Positions 1 to 21,800 of a stretch of 64,000 nucleotides of DNA are shown in pieces. The notes beneath the pieces were generated by a model that searched no databases, was not told the DNA's origin, and saw nothing but the letters and a program-made list of their open reading frames with translations. Source of the DNA: Chrysomallon squamiferum. Lineage: Eukaryota > Mollusca > Gastropoda > Neomphalida > Peltospiridae. Both the position numbers and the translations under genes were made by a program. The stretch lies in contig CM022671.1 of NCBI GenBank assembly GCA_012295275.1, forward strand, positions 19,648,456-19,712,455. Direction: 5' to 3'. Numbering within the stretch: position 1 is the stretch's first letter; each line of letters opens with the position of its first letter.

Positions 1-341
1 ATTAGTATATATGTATAAATATATGATGGCCTTCTCCTAATGGCGTCCGATTAAAGAAAATTGTTTGTCTTTGCGATTGACCAATTTCGAAGAAAATTGA
101 CGTTATTTCAAAGGGTAGAAAAAGTGTTATTTAGAATGATACTTTATAAGTTCGGTTAGTGATCAGCAGGAAATAAAAAGCTATTATACCCTGCAGTGAC
201 ATTTAAAGTTATCTTCATATGTAATCTGACACAGTGGACTTTTTTATTGTTTTATATCGCATTTTGACGTACAGAAAGATAGTGACGATTCTTTATAATT
301 AAAGGATTTAACAGTATCATTGAGTTTATCATCGTTGCCGC

Positions 342-342
<1 letters not shown>

Positions 343-380
<38 letters not shown>

Positions 381-403
381 TACTACTACTACTACTACTA
401 CTA
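343..403. repeat. (ATT)n/(ACT)n compound microsatellite
   Basis: An uninterrupted ATT tract to about 379 passes directly into an ACT tract to about 403. It lies in a cyclase intron. The rest of 1-746 shows no coding sequence and is read as intron. Confidence 0.9.
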
Positions 404-746
404 CCACATTACTACTACTACTATCACAAACTGTTCTATTGTTCTAATGTTTCACAATATTTGTTTTGATTATTGACAAAATTATGATAAATGTACGTAT
501 TTATTTTTTCACAAATTGTTATATTTTCTTCTTATGTTCCTCATTTATTTTGCTTTTAAATAGATAATGATAAAAAATGCTTTTTACTTTTTACAAATTG
601 CTCTCTCGGTTCTTATGTTCTTTTCTTCTCTCCATCACATCTGTTTTTCATTAAACATGTGTATGTTTTGTTTTTTACAAATTATTCTTTTGTATGCTAT
701 CTTTCAAATATAATATCTTCTTTTTTTCTCTCTCTCTCTCAAAAAG

Positions 747-6049
<5,303 letters not shown>

Positions 6050-6480
6050 CAACAGTGAATAAAAACGCTTCACTTTACCATATCAAATCAACGCAAAGGA
6101 AAACAGTAGTGTATTACCCATAATTCTGCGGTGTTACCGGAACTCTCGTCATAATTCTTGTTCCTTTGTCCTTCACTTCGATTATTCTTTCTTGATTTCT
6201 TTTTTTCCCTCATTGGACTAAAATTAACAATTTCTGGGGCACCAAATGAATAAATAATTATTGAATACATTTTCAGTTGATTTCTTCAAATGCTGAAGAT
6301 TTTATGGGACCGAATAAGCAGCTTCTCTAGATCGAACTGAATTTTTTACCAAAAAAAAAAAAAAATATATAATAATAAAGAAATTTTGAAAGGATGTGTC
6401 GTTGTAGATAAATTGTAAACAGCACCACTGAAGATCTAAATAATATAATAAAATGGAATGCGGAAAGATTTATTTTATTC
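6050..6480 (+). terminator. Guanylate cyclase 3' UTR with candidate poly(A) signals
   Basis: AATAAA hexamers follow the cyclase stop codon at 6058-6063, 6374-6379 and 6447-6452. Any could direct cleavage; the first lies only nine bases after the stop, so the later two are more likely. In AT-rich DNA the hexamer also arises by chance. Confidence 0.4.
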
Positions 6481-7500
6481 CTTCAGCGGGCCGCTTTTTC
6501 TCCGGCCCTTTTAGAAAGTTTGATTTGTGTTCTTCGTTGTGAACAACGACTGTTGAATGTGGCGAAGAGAAAAAAAAAAAAAAAAAATTTTATTTGCTGA
6601 ATTTATGTGTGTTATTAATTCATGTTATATAATGGAACAGTGTTAGATATATATAGCCAAAACAACAAAAATATTTATTGTCTGTTTTTTTGTGTGTTTT
6701 TTTTAACATTGTTGTTTCTTTTTGTTTGTTGTGTGTATTTTGTTTCGAAATAATATTTATACATATGCACAAGCACCTATACAAGAAGTAGTAAATTATT
6801 TGAAACCTTTTTTTTTTTAACTTGTTTAAATAAAAATGTTTTTAAAAAATACCACATTTTAGTGCTAAAAACACGTTCCCATATTAGGGAAAGAAATCTC
6901 ATTTATTTGCATAATAATAATAAAATAATGATGATGTTATTATTTATTTATTTATTTATTGATTTATTTATTCATTTATTTTAAATTAACTCTTTTTTTT
7001 TTTTTACAAAAAAACAAAACAACAACATTACATTACGTATTAATTTTAAACTTTTTAAAACTTATTCAGTAATTAGAAATATGATACGAAAATAAAACTG
7101 TGACACGATATCTTCTCCAGACAGTGTTTGAATCGTTGTTTTTTCTTCTTCTTCTTTTTAAGAATGAATGAATGAATTCTTCTCTAGCGACTTTACAATA
7201 TATTTTCATAACTATACTCATCACCGATTAATATTATGGGTCATTTCATGCATTTTTCCATACACAGTGCAGAACGTAACATTGTTTTTGGTAAGGCAGT
7301 TATAGGACACTAAATAAAGCAAGACATAACCCAGTTTTAAATGCAATAAGGTAACAATAATAATATTATATTTTTCTACCCTCTTCCTAAATTATGAACA
7401 TAAATATTTAATAAAAAAAATAAACATAACTGCAGTTACAAGGCCACATTAAAATGTTAAAATTTACAAAAATTAAATAAAATAAAAATTAAATATTTCT
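6481..7500. other. AT-rich intergenic sequence
   Basis: No supported gene is seen. There is a brief GC-richer patch at about 6485-6565 (gcgggccgct) with a small hairpin (cgttgtgaacaacg), then A/T-rich low-complexity sequence. Confidence 0.6.
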
Positions 7501-7517
7501 ATTTAATATTTAGGTAA

Positions 7518-10740
<3,223 letters not shown>

Positions 10741-10875
10741 CGCTTTTATATACACATATGTGACGTCAACAATAGCGTGACGTCCTTTAGCAACCACAAA
10801 CACACAATTGCGGTTAAAGGTGGACAAATTGTTATCCAAGGTTATGGCGTCAAAATCACAGATAATTCCTGTTAG
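10741..10875 (+). promoter_or_regulatory. Candidate promoter/first exon with two CRE-like sites
   Basis: A palindromic TGACGTCA is at 10761-10768 and a second TGACGTC core at 10778-10784, near a TATA-like ttttatata. Downstream, an ATG in good context (ttATGGCG) opens a short frame reading MASKSQIIPV, ending at a consensus-like donor (ttag|gtaaat). This resembles a small first exon, but no partner exon could be matched: its phase does not fit the natural start of the dehydrogenase exon at 18887. It is inference only. Confidence 0.25.
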
Positions 10876-10917
10876 GTAAATATTTTATTTTATACTTAAA
10901 GTAAAAACCATTTTAGT

Positions 10918-13900
10918 AAATACAAAAACACATACCAGCACAATGAAACACGCCATTATACACTCGCACATACACAATATACAAATTACATAACATATGT
11001 AGTCGCAATAAACATTTGCACACATACAATTACACATCACAAACCATATGCACATGCATACACACAATATACATATCACACCATATATACTTGCATATAT
11101 ATATATATATATATGTATAGGCAGCAAACACCATATATACTCGCAGAGATACAATATACACTCGCACACACAGACGTACACAGAACATACCATACACACA
11201 TCACATGTACTTGCACACACACCACATAAACATCACATTCACACACCACATTCACACACACACAATCAACATATATATCACATATCACATATACTGGCGT
11301 ACACACGATACACATTTCAGATACCATACATACCCGCAAAGACACAATATACACGTGACATACCATATTGTATACACACAACCTTACACATCACATAGAA
11401 TACTCGAACGCACACAAACAATATAGATATTATACACCACAAATACCGGCGTAACCATAACATACACATCACACACTATATATACAACATACAGTATGTA
11501 CTCGCACACACAAAATATACACATCATACATTATTTACTGACACAAACATCATATGCACATCAAATACATATACACTAGCGCACCTACACAATACACATA
11601 TTATACATCTTCCATACTCTCACATACACAATATACACGTCATACACCATATATTCTGGCATGATACACACATCCCAGACACATAATATACACCTCACAC
11701 ACTATATACATTAGCAAACACACGATTTGCACATCAAATACCATTTACACTCACACACAATAAACACATCATATAGCAGACATAATCGAGCAGAAGCACA
11801 ACATACATATCACACACTATATATACTCTCACACATACCATAAACATTCGAGAAGTATACAATTATAGATCACACACACATCGAAGACACCCAACATCAT
11901 ATGCCATATACACTCGCACATACACACTACATATATATCACACATACTATCCCAATCACACAGAGCAAACATATCACTTCATACACACAAAATATGTATA
12001 TCACAGACTATAATTATATGCACATTACGCACCATATAAATTCGCATACTCACAATGTAGATATCACACACCATATAAGATCGCACATATACAATATATA
12101 CACCATATATATTCGCACACATACATCCAATTATAGATATCCTTCCACAGACACAATTATACATCACATACCAAATACACTTGCACGCACAGAATATACA
12201 CATCACACACATATACTCGTACACATACAACAAAAACACATCTTATATTCACTGGTACACACAAACACACTATGTTCACATCATATCCTATATATACACA
12301 CTACATACACTAACACGATACAGTCTGCAATACACATTTCACACGATATACCATTGCACACTAACAATAACTTCATCAAACATTATATATACTCGCAGTC
12401 ATACAGAATACACGTCACATACAATATACATTTGTGCGGACACACCTACATATCACATACTACATACACATCGCATACACCATATATACTCACACACACA
12501 CAAGATAAATATCACACACCTCATATATACGCATTCATACGATAAACATCTCACTATATAAACATTAAACACTGTATATACTCGAGACACACATATTTAT
12601 ACATACCACATTGCAGACACCCAACACATATACACAATATTTACATCACGCATTACAAACACTGGTACACACATGATAATCTCATCACATACCATATACA
12701 CTCGCACATGCTCACAATTTATATATTATACATCAAATATACAGGCATACATTTCACCTCAGATACACGTAATATACATATATACTATAATTATACAGTC
12801 GCAAACCCATACGCACAAAACACGTATTATATTATATGCACACATATACAACAAATTACACCTAAACAAAACACATCAAACGCCACATAAAACATTCCCA
12901 CATATTATCTATAGTACAGCCACTACATCACACATAACATATACAACGACAAATACTGTATCACACTTACAATATACATCTGACATACTACGTAAACACA
13001 ACCCATATCACACAATACATACTCAAGCAAACAACACTCACCACGTACAAAAAACACACACTGCATTTTCGTAACATTCAGTACCTACGATCAACAAACT
13101 CTACATATACAAAACACACTCCATACACCACATATATACACGTCACATACCGAAAATGCTCACAAACAAAAAACGCACACCAAATATATACAACTCAGTT
13201 CATACATACACAACACTCACTACAAACGGACAACACTTACCACATATACGGAACACTAGCCACATTCAAACACACTCACCACATACATATATCAAATACA
13301 CTCAACAACAACACATACACACAACGTACATCACACACAAAATACACACTACATGTGCACAACGCAACCATCTACAAACAAAAAACTCAACACTACACAT
13401 TACATATACCCGACACTTGCCACATACATGCAACTCTCATGACGTCCACAATTGCATACTTTACGTAACTACACTACAACCACATACACAAAACATTCGT
13501 CTCATATATATACACTCAGCAGATGCACATAACACATATCACAATCAAGAAACATATAGAACAATCACAGTATACATATACCAAACCAATCACACACGAC
13601 ACACAACACACTTTATTATATAACACCATACACCACATACACACAAAACACACAAATCTTCACACACAACATTCGTCACATACACAGCACACATCACATG
13701 CAAACAACATACCACATACACAAAACATATTCACTACAAACACCATATGTACACAACACATACCAGAAACACAACAGACTCACAACATACATATACCATA
13801 CAAACCAAATTCATACCTCACACAACATACACATACACACATCACTCGCCACATAACATAACATGTGTCACATACACATACACATAACAAACTCAGTATA

Positions 13901-15097
13901 AAACATTCACCATATATACACAATTTACACCACATACACAATGTACATTCCACGTGCACACAAAACTCATCACATATACACAACACATTTCATATACAAA
14001 CAACACAGGCTACATGTACACAGCACACTCCACATACACATAACGGTCACCGCATATACGTAACACATTCCACAAATACGCAATACACAAAACATACATA
14101 CAGCACAGATGACATTACACAGAACACTTCACATATACATAACAATCACCATATAATTATATACATATACAATACACTCCACATACAGGACCTACAAACA
14201 ATATACTGCCACACACACACACACCATACATAATACACATCACATCGAACACTCGCCAAATAATAAAAGTATTCACTATACCCACAAAAAACACACTCAT
14301 ACACTCAACACATACCACATAATTATACACAACACAGTACATATACGAAACAACATACCAAATACACAAAATACATACCGTATTTACAGCACACTCACAA
14401 CAGACATGTTCATATATCATGTAACCACTCGCCATATTAACACAAAATACTTTACATACAAATACCACATACCACAACATAAACAAAACACTCGCCACAT
14501 ATACACAACCTTACACATACAATACACGTCAAACACACCACAAACCCAGCATAGCCTACATCATACCCACACACACACACAAAACACATCAGTTACATAT
14601 ATATCACAATCCATGTACACCATGCTTACTACAAACACTACTTGCATCATAAACACCACACAACATAACCTCACACATATTACCTACATCATCTACACAC
14701 AGTTTAAAACACCATAACACTCACATCATACAAAACACACTCAAATATGCACGTCACGCACACAGTAGACATTACTTAAACCATAAGGAGTCAACATACC
14801 ACACATTTATATACATCCCAAATATAAATACATACCATAAATAACATACACTATACAAACCATATAATAAACATACACTCATTTCACAAACATCACAACA
14901 CACACCATCACATGCACAGCACGCACATAATAACATATCACTTAAACAATACAAACATATATAGATGCACACCAAAAATACATATACACTACACACAACA
15001 CAAACTGTATACACCACACGGGACCAAGCATCGCATACAACATAAATACACATACATAATACACAAGATAAATACACATACATAATACACACCGACA
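10918..15097. repeat. 4.2 kb decayed CA-rich, G-poor satellite array
   Basis: Irregular tandem copies of a unit of roughly 40 bases are built from words such as catcacacaccatatata, actcgcacacacac and aatatacac. From about 12850 to 14700 the words shift to a shorter form (accacatacacaaaacac). The plus strand is almost free of G over 4 kb, so C/A versus G/T strand asymmetry is extreme. Long His/Thr/Ile/Tyr frames on plus and Cys/Val/Tyr frames on minus are products of the repeat. Spacing is not regular enough, and spacers are absent, for CRISPR. Confidence 0.9.
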
Positions 15098-17396
15098 AAG
15101 ATCATTAAAACAGTACATATTATTTACCTACCGCATCTGCTACAAATACCACACACCGAATTAAAGATCGACGGGTTAAAATCAAGCCATAACCTTATTT
15201 AACAAATTGCCTGATCTGAACTGTGTGTCAGAATAAGGTTCAAGATCGGACTGGATTTTTGTGGAAATTGGTATCTAGGATTATCAAATTCGGCATATAT
15301 TTTTCTTACAGTAATATTTTATATTCCGATCTCTTTTATTTTGGCGAACCACCTAAAGTTGCGACTAATTAAAAAAAAATTGTGTTTAAGTTTCATATAA
15401 TAACAGTATATGATACAACAAAATTAAAATGTGTTTACTTCATATTTTAAACTTATGAATAAATAAGGAAAAGAGTAAAGTATATCAGAAAACATAATCA
15501 ATATATTTCGCGGTTTTTCAAAATAATAAAATGCAATTAATATTTTAATTTTTACTTTATCTTATTTTAATTTATTATTATTATTGTTATTATTATTATT
15601 ATTAATTTGTTTTTTGTTTTTGTTTTTTAATAGCATTAATTAAAATAGATTAAAATGAATTTCACTTATTAATTAATACAAGAAATATATTAATTAAAAA
15701 TATATATATAAATATATATATATTATTAACTAAAATAAGATAAGTAAGATAAATAAAACAAAGTAACAAAATAAGGAATCAAACTCAAGCGTTTTCAAAT
15801 TCTTTCATCTTAAAGTTTTATTTACTAAAAAAAAAAATCAAAAAAAAAAAAAAAATTAATTAATTTTAAAAAGTAAATAATCATTCTTAAAATTTGTATA
15901 TTTAATTTTGTTTTTGTTTTTTTCTTAAAACGTAATTCAGAATGTTTTATCAAAGACCGTTTCCATTGTGTCGTATACTGTTAACAAAATTATTTTACAA
16001 TGATTCCTCACCGGATATTTAAAATAAAATGTATTACTATTACTTTGGTTGCCATCCATGATTTACGTACTCTAGTACCTAAAATGCAGCGACAAGGAGT
16101 CACCCGGTGAGTGATGACACCCCCATCTCAGAGTGGCTAATACGGAAACTCATGCTTGAAAATGTGTTTCTGGGGGACTGTTCACCAGAGGTACATAATA
16201 TAAAAATGACAGTAATTTTTTAATTAAATGATTTAATTTATTACTCAAAGTAAGAGAAACTGGGAAACAAATATTGCAACCAAATATGGACAAGTCTTAT
16301 TAAATACTCCCATACATATGTAAACATACGTATCATTATATTCAGAAAGTAGAGCGATTCAGAAAGTGGGACAAAATAAAATGATTGTTATTATTACAAA
16401 AACTCAGTTTAAGATTCCTCTTTTAATTGTCTTCTAAATGAACGTTCCAAATTATTTTCTAACGATTGTTCACGAACAGGATTCTTTGGACCTTCATAAA
16501 TTTTGTCAGAATTTAAAACATACTATTAGACTGGTTTAATTCATAAGTTATCTATAAAGAAAAGCAATATAGTAATGTTTCGGTTACCAGTCAGTGTTAA
16601 GAGGCCTATCGAAGGTTCAGCAAAATGATAACAAGACTTAATCATTTCGATTACAAATAATAATAAAAATTTCTACCAACTATAAAATTAAAATCTACCA
16701 TTTAAAATATCGTTTACAAATTTAAAGTTATTAAAATAAATGAATATGCATTAACAATATATAGAAGAGTATCACATTACCATGTTTTCAGAGGCCTTTC
16801 ATAGGAACTGATTTTAATACTAATAATAGGATGTAAGTATTTGCTTAAAATGTTTAATCTGATTTCATGTAATTTTGCATATTACAGAATATGTTTTTTC
16901 ATTATTTAATTCTGACGTGGTCACAACTTAGCGATCAGAAAACAATTAATACAAAAAATGATGACATTAAAGCGATGCAGAGCGATGCAATGCGACAATT
17001 CACTTGACACTGATATTTTAAGTATCGCCACCTCCCACACATATATTTGTATTTACTTAAAATAAAAATAATGATACTTTAATTCATGTTTGGTAGAGGC
17101 AAAATGTAAGTGCACTGCCAAACTTCACTTGTAACAAATTTTCAATTTAACAGAGCCAGATTTCAGAATGACAATCACAGAATGCCAGATCGATCAGCCT
17201 TGATAACATAATAAAAAATATCCAAGGACACTGTTGCTATTAATTAATGTCAACGATAGTGTATTTGCCGGTATTATAGCATGCTATTTGTATGTAGAAT
17301 AAGGTTGAAAAATATTTTAATAACTGATATTTAGAGCATATCTTTTAGCTGTAACACACCACGATTCGTGAAAACGTTCAGCTTGAAAAATGACCG
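15098..17396. other. Intergenic sequence without a supported gene
   Basis: The sequence is AT-rich with short ATT, AT and poly-A runs. A distinct GC-richer block at about 16070-16200 (ggagtcacccggtgagtga) stands out and may be an unclassified repeat. A weak resemblance to 9422-9450 (ttctgggg.a.tgt.cac) is noted. No coding sequence was recognised. Confidence 0.55.
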
Positions 17397-17488
17397 TGAT
17401 CACGGAGATGAATTCCATTCCATATTTTAAAAACCTTAATAAAATGGAGATCATTTAGTTTTTTGTTTCTGCTGCTGTTTTTGTTGTC

Positions 17489-17527
<39 letters not shown>

Positions 17528-17584
17528 GCATATTTATATAACACCATTTCCATACTAAGTTCAATGGTGCTTTACAGTGTAAAC

Positions 17585-18267
17585 CAGTGGTTCTTAAAGG
17601 GTGTGCCTGGGCGCACTGGAGTGCCCAGACACATGCTTAGATGTGCACCGTGAAATTGTAGGATCTAGGTAGATATTTATAGTACATTACATCCACACTT
17701 CAGCATAAAAATGTTCCATCACTTAACACTGAACAATACACATGGATTCGAAATCCAGAATAGAAATTTCAGATGATGCTAGTTTAACATTAACTGAAGA
17801 AGAAGAACAAGTAGTTGTATCCACCAATGGTGGATTATAGATTAAATATAAGGAATCTAGTCTTGAAAAATTTTGGATTTCAATCAGAGAAGAATACCAG
17901 TCAATATTCAAAAAAGCTTTAGCCATTTTACTGCAGTTTTCAACATCATATTTATGTGAATTAGGATTTTCTGCTCTCACCAACATCAAGTGCAAAAAAA
18001 GAACAAATCTTCAGGCTACTGACAAGGAAATGAGTTTGCTTATCATACATATGCCCCATCATTGAAGAAATTGCCAAGACATGTCAGGCTCATACTTCTT
18101 ATCAGCACAAAATAGATGATGAATAAAGGTATATACCTTTCTTTCAGTTATTTCTGTTATTTTTTTACATTTTGCATTATATTTCTTGGCATTTTGTGTG
18201 TAGTTTGCCTGCAATTGTTTGTAAGGCTTCAAGTGTTCCCCAACTTCAAAAAGTTTGAGAACCACTG
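17585..18267 (+). mobile_element. hAT-superfamily DNA transposon remnant (683 bp)
   Basis: The ends are cagtggttct(taaa) and (tttg)agaaccactg, the classic hAT/Charlie terminal inverted repeat. The flanking 8-mers gtgtaaac (17577-17584) and gcataaac (18268-18275) match at 6 of 8 positions, as expected for an old hAT target-site duplication. The interior keeps the transposase C-terminal dimerisation region, see 17841-18065. The element is internally deleted and inactive. Confidence 0.88.
17725..18065 (+). pseudogene. hAT transposase C-terminal fragment, broken
   Basis: A frame at 17841-18065 reads LEKFWISI, then ILLQFSTSYLCELGFSALTN and IKCKKR, the hAT-family C-terminal dimerisation region as found in ZBED5/FAM200-like proteins. 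Just upstream, TWIRNP at about 17737-17755 matches the preceding transposase segment but lies in another frame, and an in-frame TAG stands at 17838-17840. The N-terminal zinc finger and catalytic core are missing. It is a dead remnant carried by the surrounding hAT element. Minus-strand frames over this stretch are antisense shadows. Confidence 0.85.
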
Positions 18268-18886
18268 GCATAAACTAATAAACTATAATATAAAAAGACA
18301 TGGACATAAACACATTAAAAAATGTAAACATAATGGTGAACATGTTAAAATGATGGTAAATATAAATGAGTTAAATTTAAAAACTGTTTAAAATAATGGA
18401 ATGGAATTCATCTCCGTGATCAGAACAGCTTGAACATTTTAAAACAAAACATAACTATAGATGTTGTTATTTTGTTTTGTTTATTCTCACATTTATTTTC
18501 AATATATATATATATATATATATGTACTGAAATTAATGACACTTTAAAACTGAAGTTGTATACTTACAAAATACACGTATCTGCCTTCTGTCAAATAGAT
18601 CATAGATCAAAGTTAGTTTGGTTTCAAACATGATCCTAATTTTACTTCTTTAATTTTTTTCTGAATATGTGTGATGTATTTTTTTAAATGACAAATGTAT
18701 TATTTTTATAGAATAATATTTTGAGAGAAATAAAAGGAGGTTGTTACTAATAAACAATTTAAAATACTGAAGATTGTACTAAACTTTAAAAATATCATAT
18801 AAAAAAATTATTTTAACAATCTATTATCTAAGAATTATTTGATAACAGAATCTTATTCATTGTTTCTAACTATAAGAAAATTACAG

Positions 18887-21800
18887 ATGGTTCAGCTCAT
18901 ATTAAATCATCTTGTCAAACAGAGAAATCTGTTAGTTTTGACTTGGAAAATGGCCAATGCTGCTTCAAGTACCAGACTGGTCAGCAGTCTGGTCCATGAC
19001 AAGGCTTACATTGATGGACAGTGGGTATCAGCCAAATCTGGAAAGACATTTGAAGGTAAAATCACAAAAAAAGTATCATCCACTGTGGTAAATCTGGAAT
19101 TGTCTTCTGAAACTTTATATTCTTGTTCTGGATGAGTTTATCAGCACATCACATACCAATATATTTAACTGATATAATATAATTTGTCTTTTTGTGAGGT
19201 TATGAGATTGTGAATGTGAATGTGAGTGTATGTGTCATGGCCGTAACAAGACTCATTTGAAGTGAGGCACAAACACTTAATCGCCAAGCAGAGCGGGGCA
19301 AAAATATTTTGAGGCAAGAGGTTTGGGGGCTGCATAAGGCTCCCAGAAGCACCAACTTGAAAGACTCAAAATCCTTGATTCTAGCCATTTATGTGTTGCT
19401 GTTTTTTTAAATAAAATTTTTGTATAAAAGAAATCAAGAAAAAAAGAGATAGTCTATTTCAGTATGAGGCATTTGCCTCAATGTAGTTACGGCCCTGTGT
19501 ATCTGTGTGTGTTTGTGTGCTTGTGTGGATATGTGGGTGCATATATATATATTGATCTGAATAGTATGAGAGAGAAAGACACTGTGAGAATATTGAGAAA
19601 ATGAGAGAAAAAAGTTAGGAGAGCATGCATCCATTTTTGATATCAAATAAATATAATAAAACTCACTCGTGCTATATAATTTCATTCATTCATTTTTGTC
19701 AGTGACTTTACCAATATATATCTATTTTCAGTGATCAACCCATCAACTGGCAAAGTTGTGGGTGTTGTCCCTGATATGGATGCTGAAGATGTAGACAGTG
19801 CTGTGGTGAAGGCCTATGATGCCTTCTGCTTATGGAAGGAGAAGACAGCCAAGGTTTTTACCAAATTTAAATAAATGTTTTTATATGGTTAATTAATAAG
19901 CAAGATTTCAATTGATAGTTTTTGAGTGTGTTTTAATTGGAGATTTTGGATATGGTAGTAAATAATTTGACCATTATGGACAAATAATCCAGTCATTAAA
20001 ATCTGTTAAAATTGTGACATACAGTAATTGTTTAATGACAACATTTTAAGTATGTGTGAGTGTGTATGTGTTTATTTGAATGTGTATATTTGCATGTGTA
20101 TTTGGAAGTGCATCCATACATACATTATTTGTTAACATATAGTTAGAAAAATTTGTTATAAATATTAAGAATTTAAGTATTTATTAACTTGATTAAATTT
20201 CTTTAAAGCGACAAAACTATGCATGTAAAAGAAAACAATTAAAGAGTATTTCCAATATTGATTTCATGCAGAGCACTGAAGACACTTACAGAACCATTTG
20301 GAATAATAAGGATTGAGTTTAAAGTCACAAGACTAAATATAACGGCAGAACTTCTACTGTTGGTTGGTTTTTCTCACATTTTTAACAAAATAATTTTCCC
20401 TTTTTCACTGTTTATTTTTGGACTTCTTTATTAAATATCACTGGTATGTGTTGAAATTAAACTAGATAATTTTCTTGTAGATTTTTATAATTTTCTTCTC
20501 TAAGTTAATAATTTGTATTGTTTTTATTTTGCAGGAGCGATCTATCATCCTTCGACACTTTCACGACCTTTGCTGCCAACATCGAGAAAAACTTGCCCAC
20601 CTGATAACTGAAGAAAATGTAATTGTAACATTTTGACTGGTAACATGGTTTGAGCAAGACAAAATTAGTGTCAGTTACAATGTTACAATATAACAAGAAT
20701 GACAAAAAGGAATTTTACATAATAATACATATAATTATAGATGTAACTAGAAAAAACAAAACTGGCAATTTGTTACTACTACATGTTTAGCAGATTATCG
20801 TTCCTTTCTAAATGAATAATTTTCATTTATGCTTGATTAATAAATATAAAGATTAAACTTGTTATTTTTGTTTTCAGTTAATAGTCTTAGATAGCAGAAA
20901 CCTTTTAATATATTTATTTCAAAATATATGTGTCTATTATTACATATGTGTAGCAATGTAGACCATTATTAAATTGTTATTAATATTTCTTTTTTTGTTT
21001 TCTTATATTTGACTCCAGGGCAAGCCACTGAAGGAGGCCAGGGGAGAAGTGGACTATGGAAATACTTTCACTGAGTGGTTTGCAGAAGAAGCCAAACGTG
21101 TGACAGGAGACTTGATTCCATCATCATCACGAACTAGCAGGCTCATGGTTTTAAAACAGCCAATAGGAGTGTGTGGAATGATAACCCCGGTATACTTACA
21201 GTTTTGTTTTTTTATTATCTAACAATCTCAGATTGATTATTTATAGATCTATATTGTAGATATTTTCTTTCTTACATAGCTGTATTTGTTTTTTATACTA
21301 TTTCTTAATGAGTTTTATTCATGAATATTCAAGTATATTATTCAAGGCAGTTTTTATTGTATCCAAAATAATGTCAATTCTTTTCACCATTATTTACTGT
21401 CAGTCAGAAATCCAGAATCATTTCATCTTGTTTTCTGTTCTTATTAAAAGAAAAAAATGTTACAAACACCAGTAAAAACATGTTGGACAGACAATCAGGA
21501 GGAAATCCTTATTCTGGGTAATCCTTATTGGCAGCATTTTACTATTCGCTCTCAGTCATGTATGGAATGAATTCCTACCAATTTTTTTGTGTTTGCCTTT
21601 CAGTGGAATTTTCCATTTGCTATGATCACAAGAAAAATTGGTCCTGCTTTGGGAGTTGGTTGTTCCGTTGTTCTGAAGCCTTCAGAAGACACTCCTCTAT
21701 CAGCCCTTGCTATTTGTGAGGTAATGTGTTAACATTAAGTGTACCTTTAGTAACATCTGTAGCAGTTACAATTTCATTATCTCACATATCTCTTCTACTG

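Larger units (their letters stand above)
17397..18422. mobile_element. Inverted-repeat element (MITE-like) interrupted by a hAT insertion
   Basis: The left end reads tgatcacggagatgaattcc and continues attccat; the right end at 18394-18422 is its inverse complement, giving about 28 bp of nearly perfect terminal inverted repeat. A repeated word cagcttgaa lies just outside both ends (17379-17387 and 18426-18434), which may be a target duplication or chance. Without the hAT insertion the element would be about 340 bp with an internal (ATT)n tract at 17488-17526. It has no coding capacity of its own, and its superfamily is not assigned. It ends about 460 bp before the dehydrogenase start. Confidence 0.75.

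Noticed and set aside
10918..15097. Possible CRISPR-like periodic array
   Set aside because: Units drift continuously, no unique spacers separate identical repeats, and the window is clearly animal.
11048..15098. Long open frames on both strands (for example 11901-12545 plus, 214 residues)
   Set aside because: They follow the CA-rich satellite; their His/Thr/Ile/Tyr or Cys/Val composition is the translation of the repeat, and starts and stops drift with it.
17723..18271. Minus-strand frames at 17723-17995 and 18059-18271
   Set aside because: They are antisense to the hAT transposase remnant, which has family motifs on plus.
10741..18925. Joining the MASKSQIIPV frame to the dehydrogenase as its true first exon
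   Set aside because: The phase does not fit the acceptor at 18887; only a weak acceptor at 18924 would work and it would remove much of the presequence.
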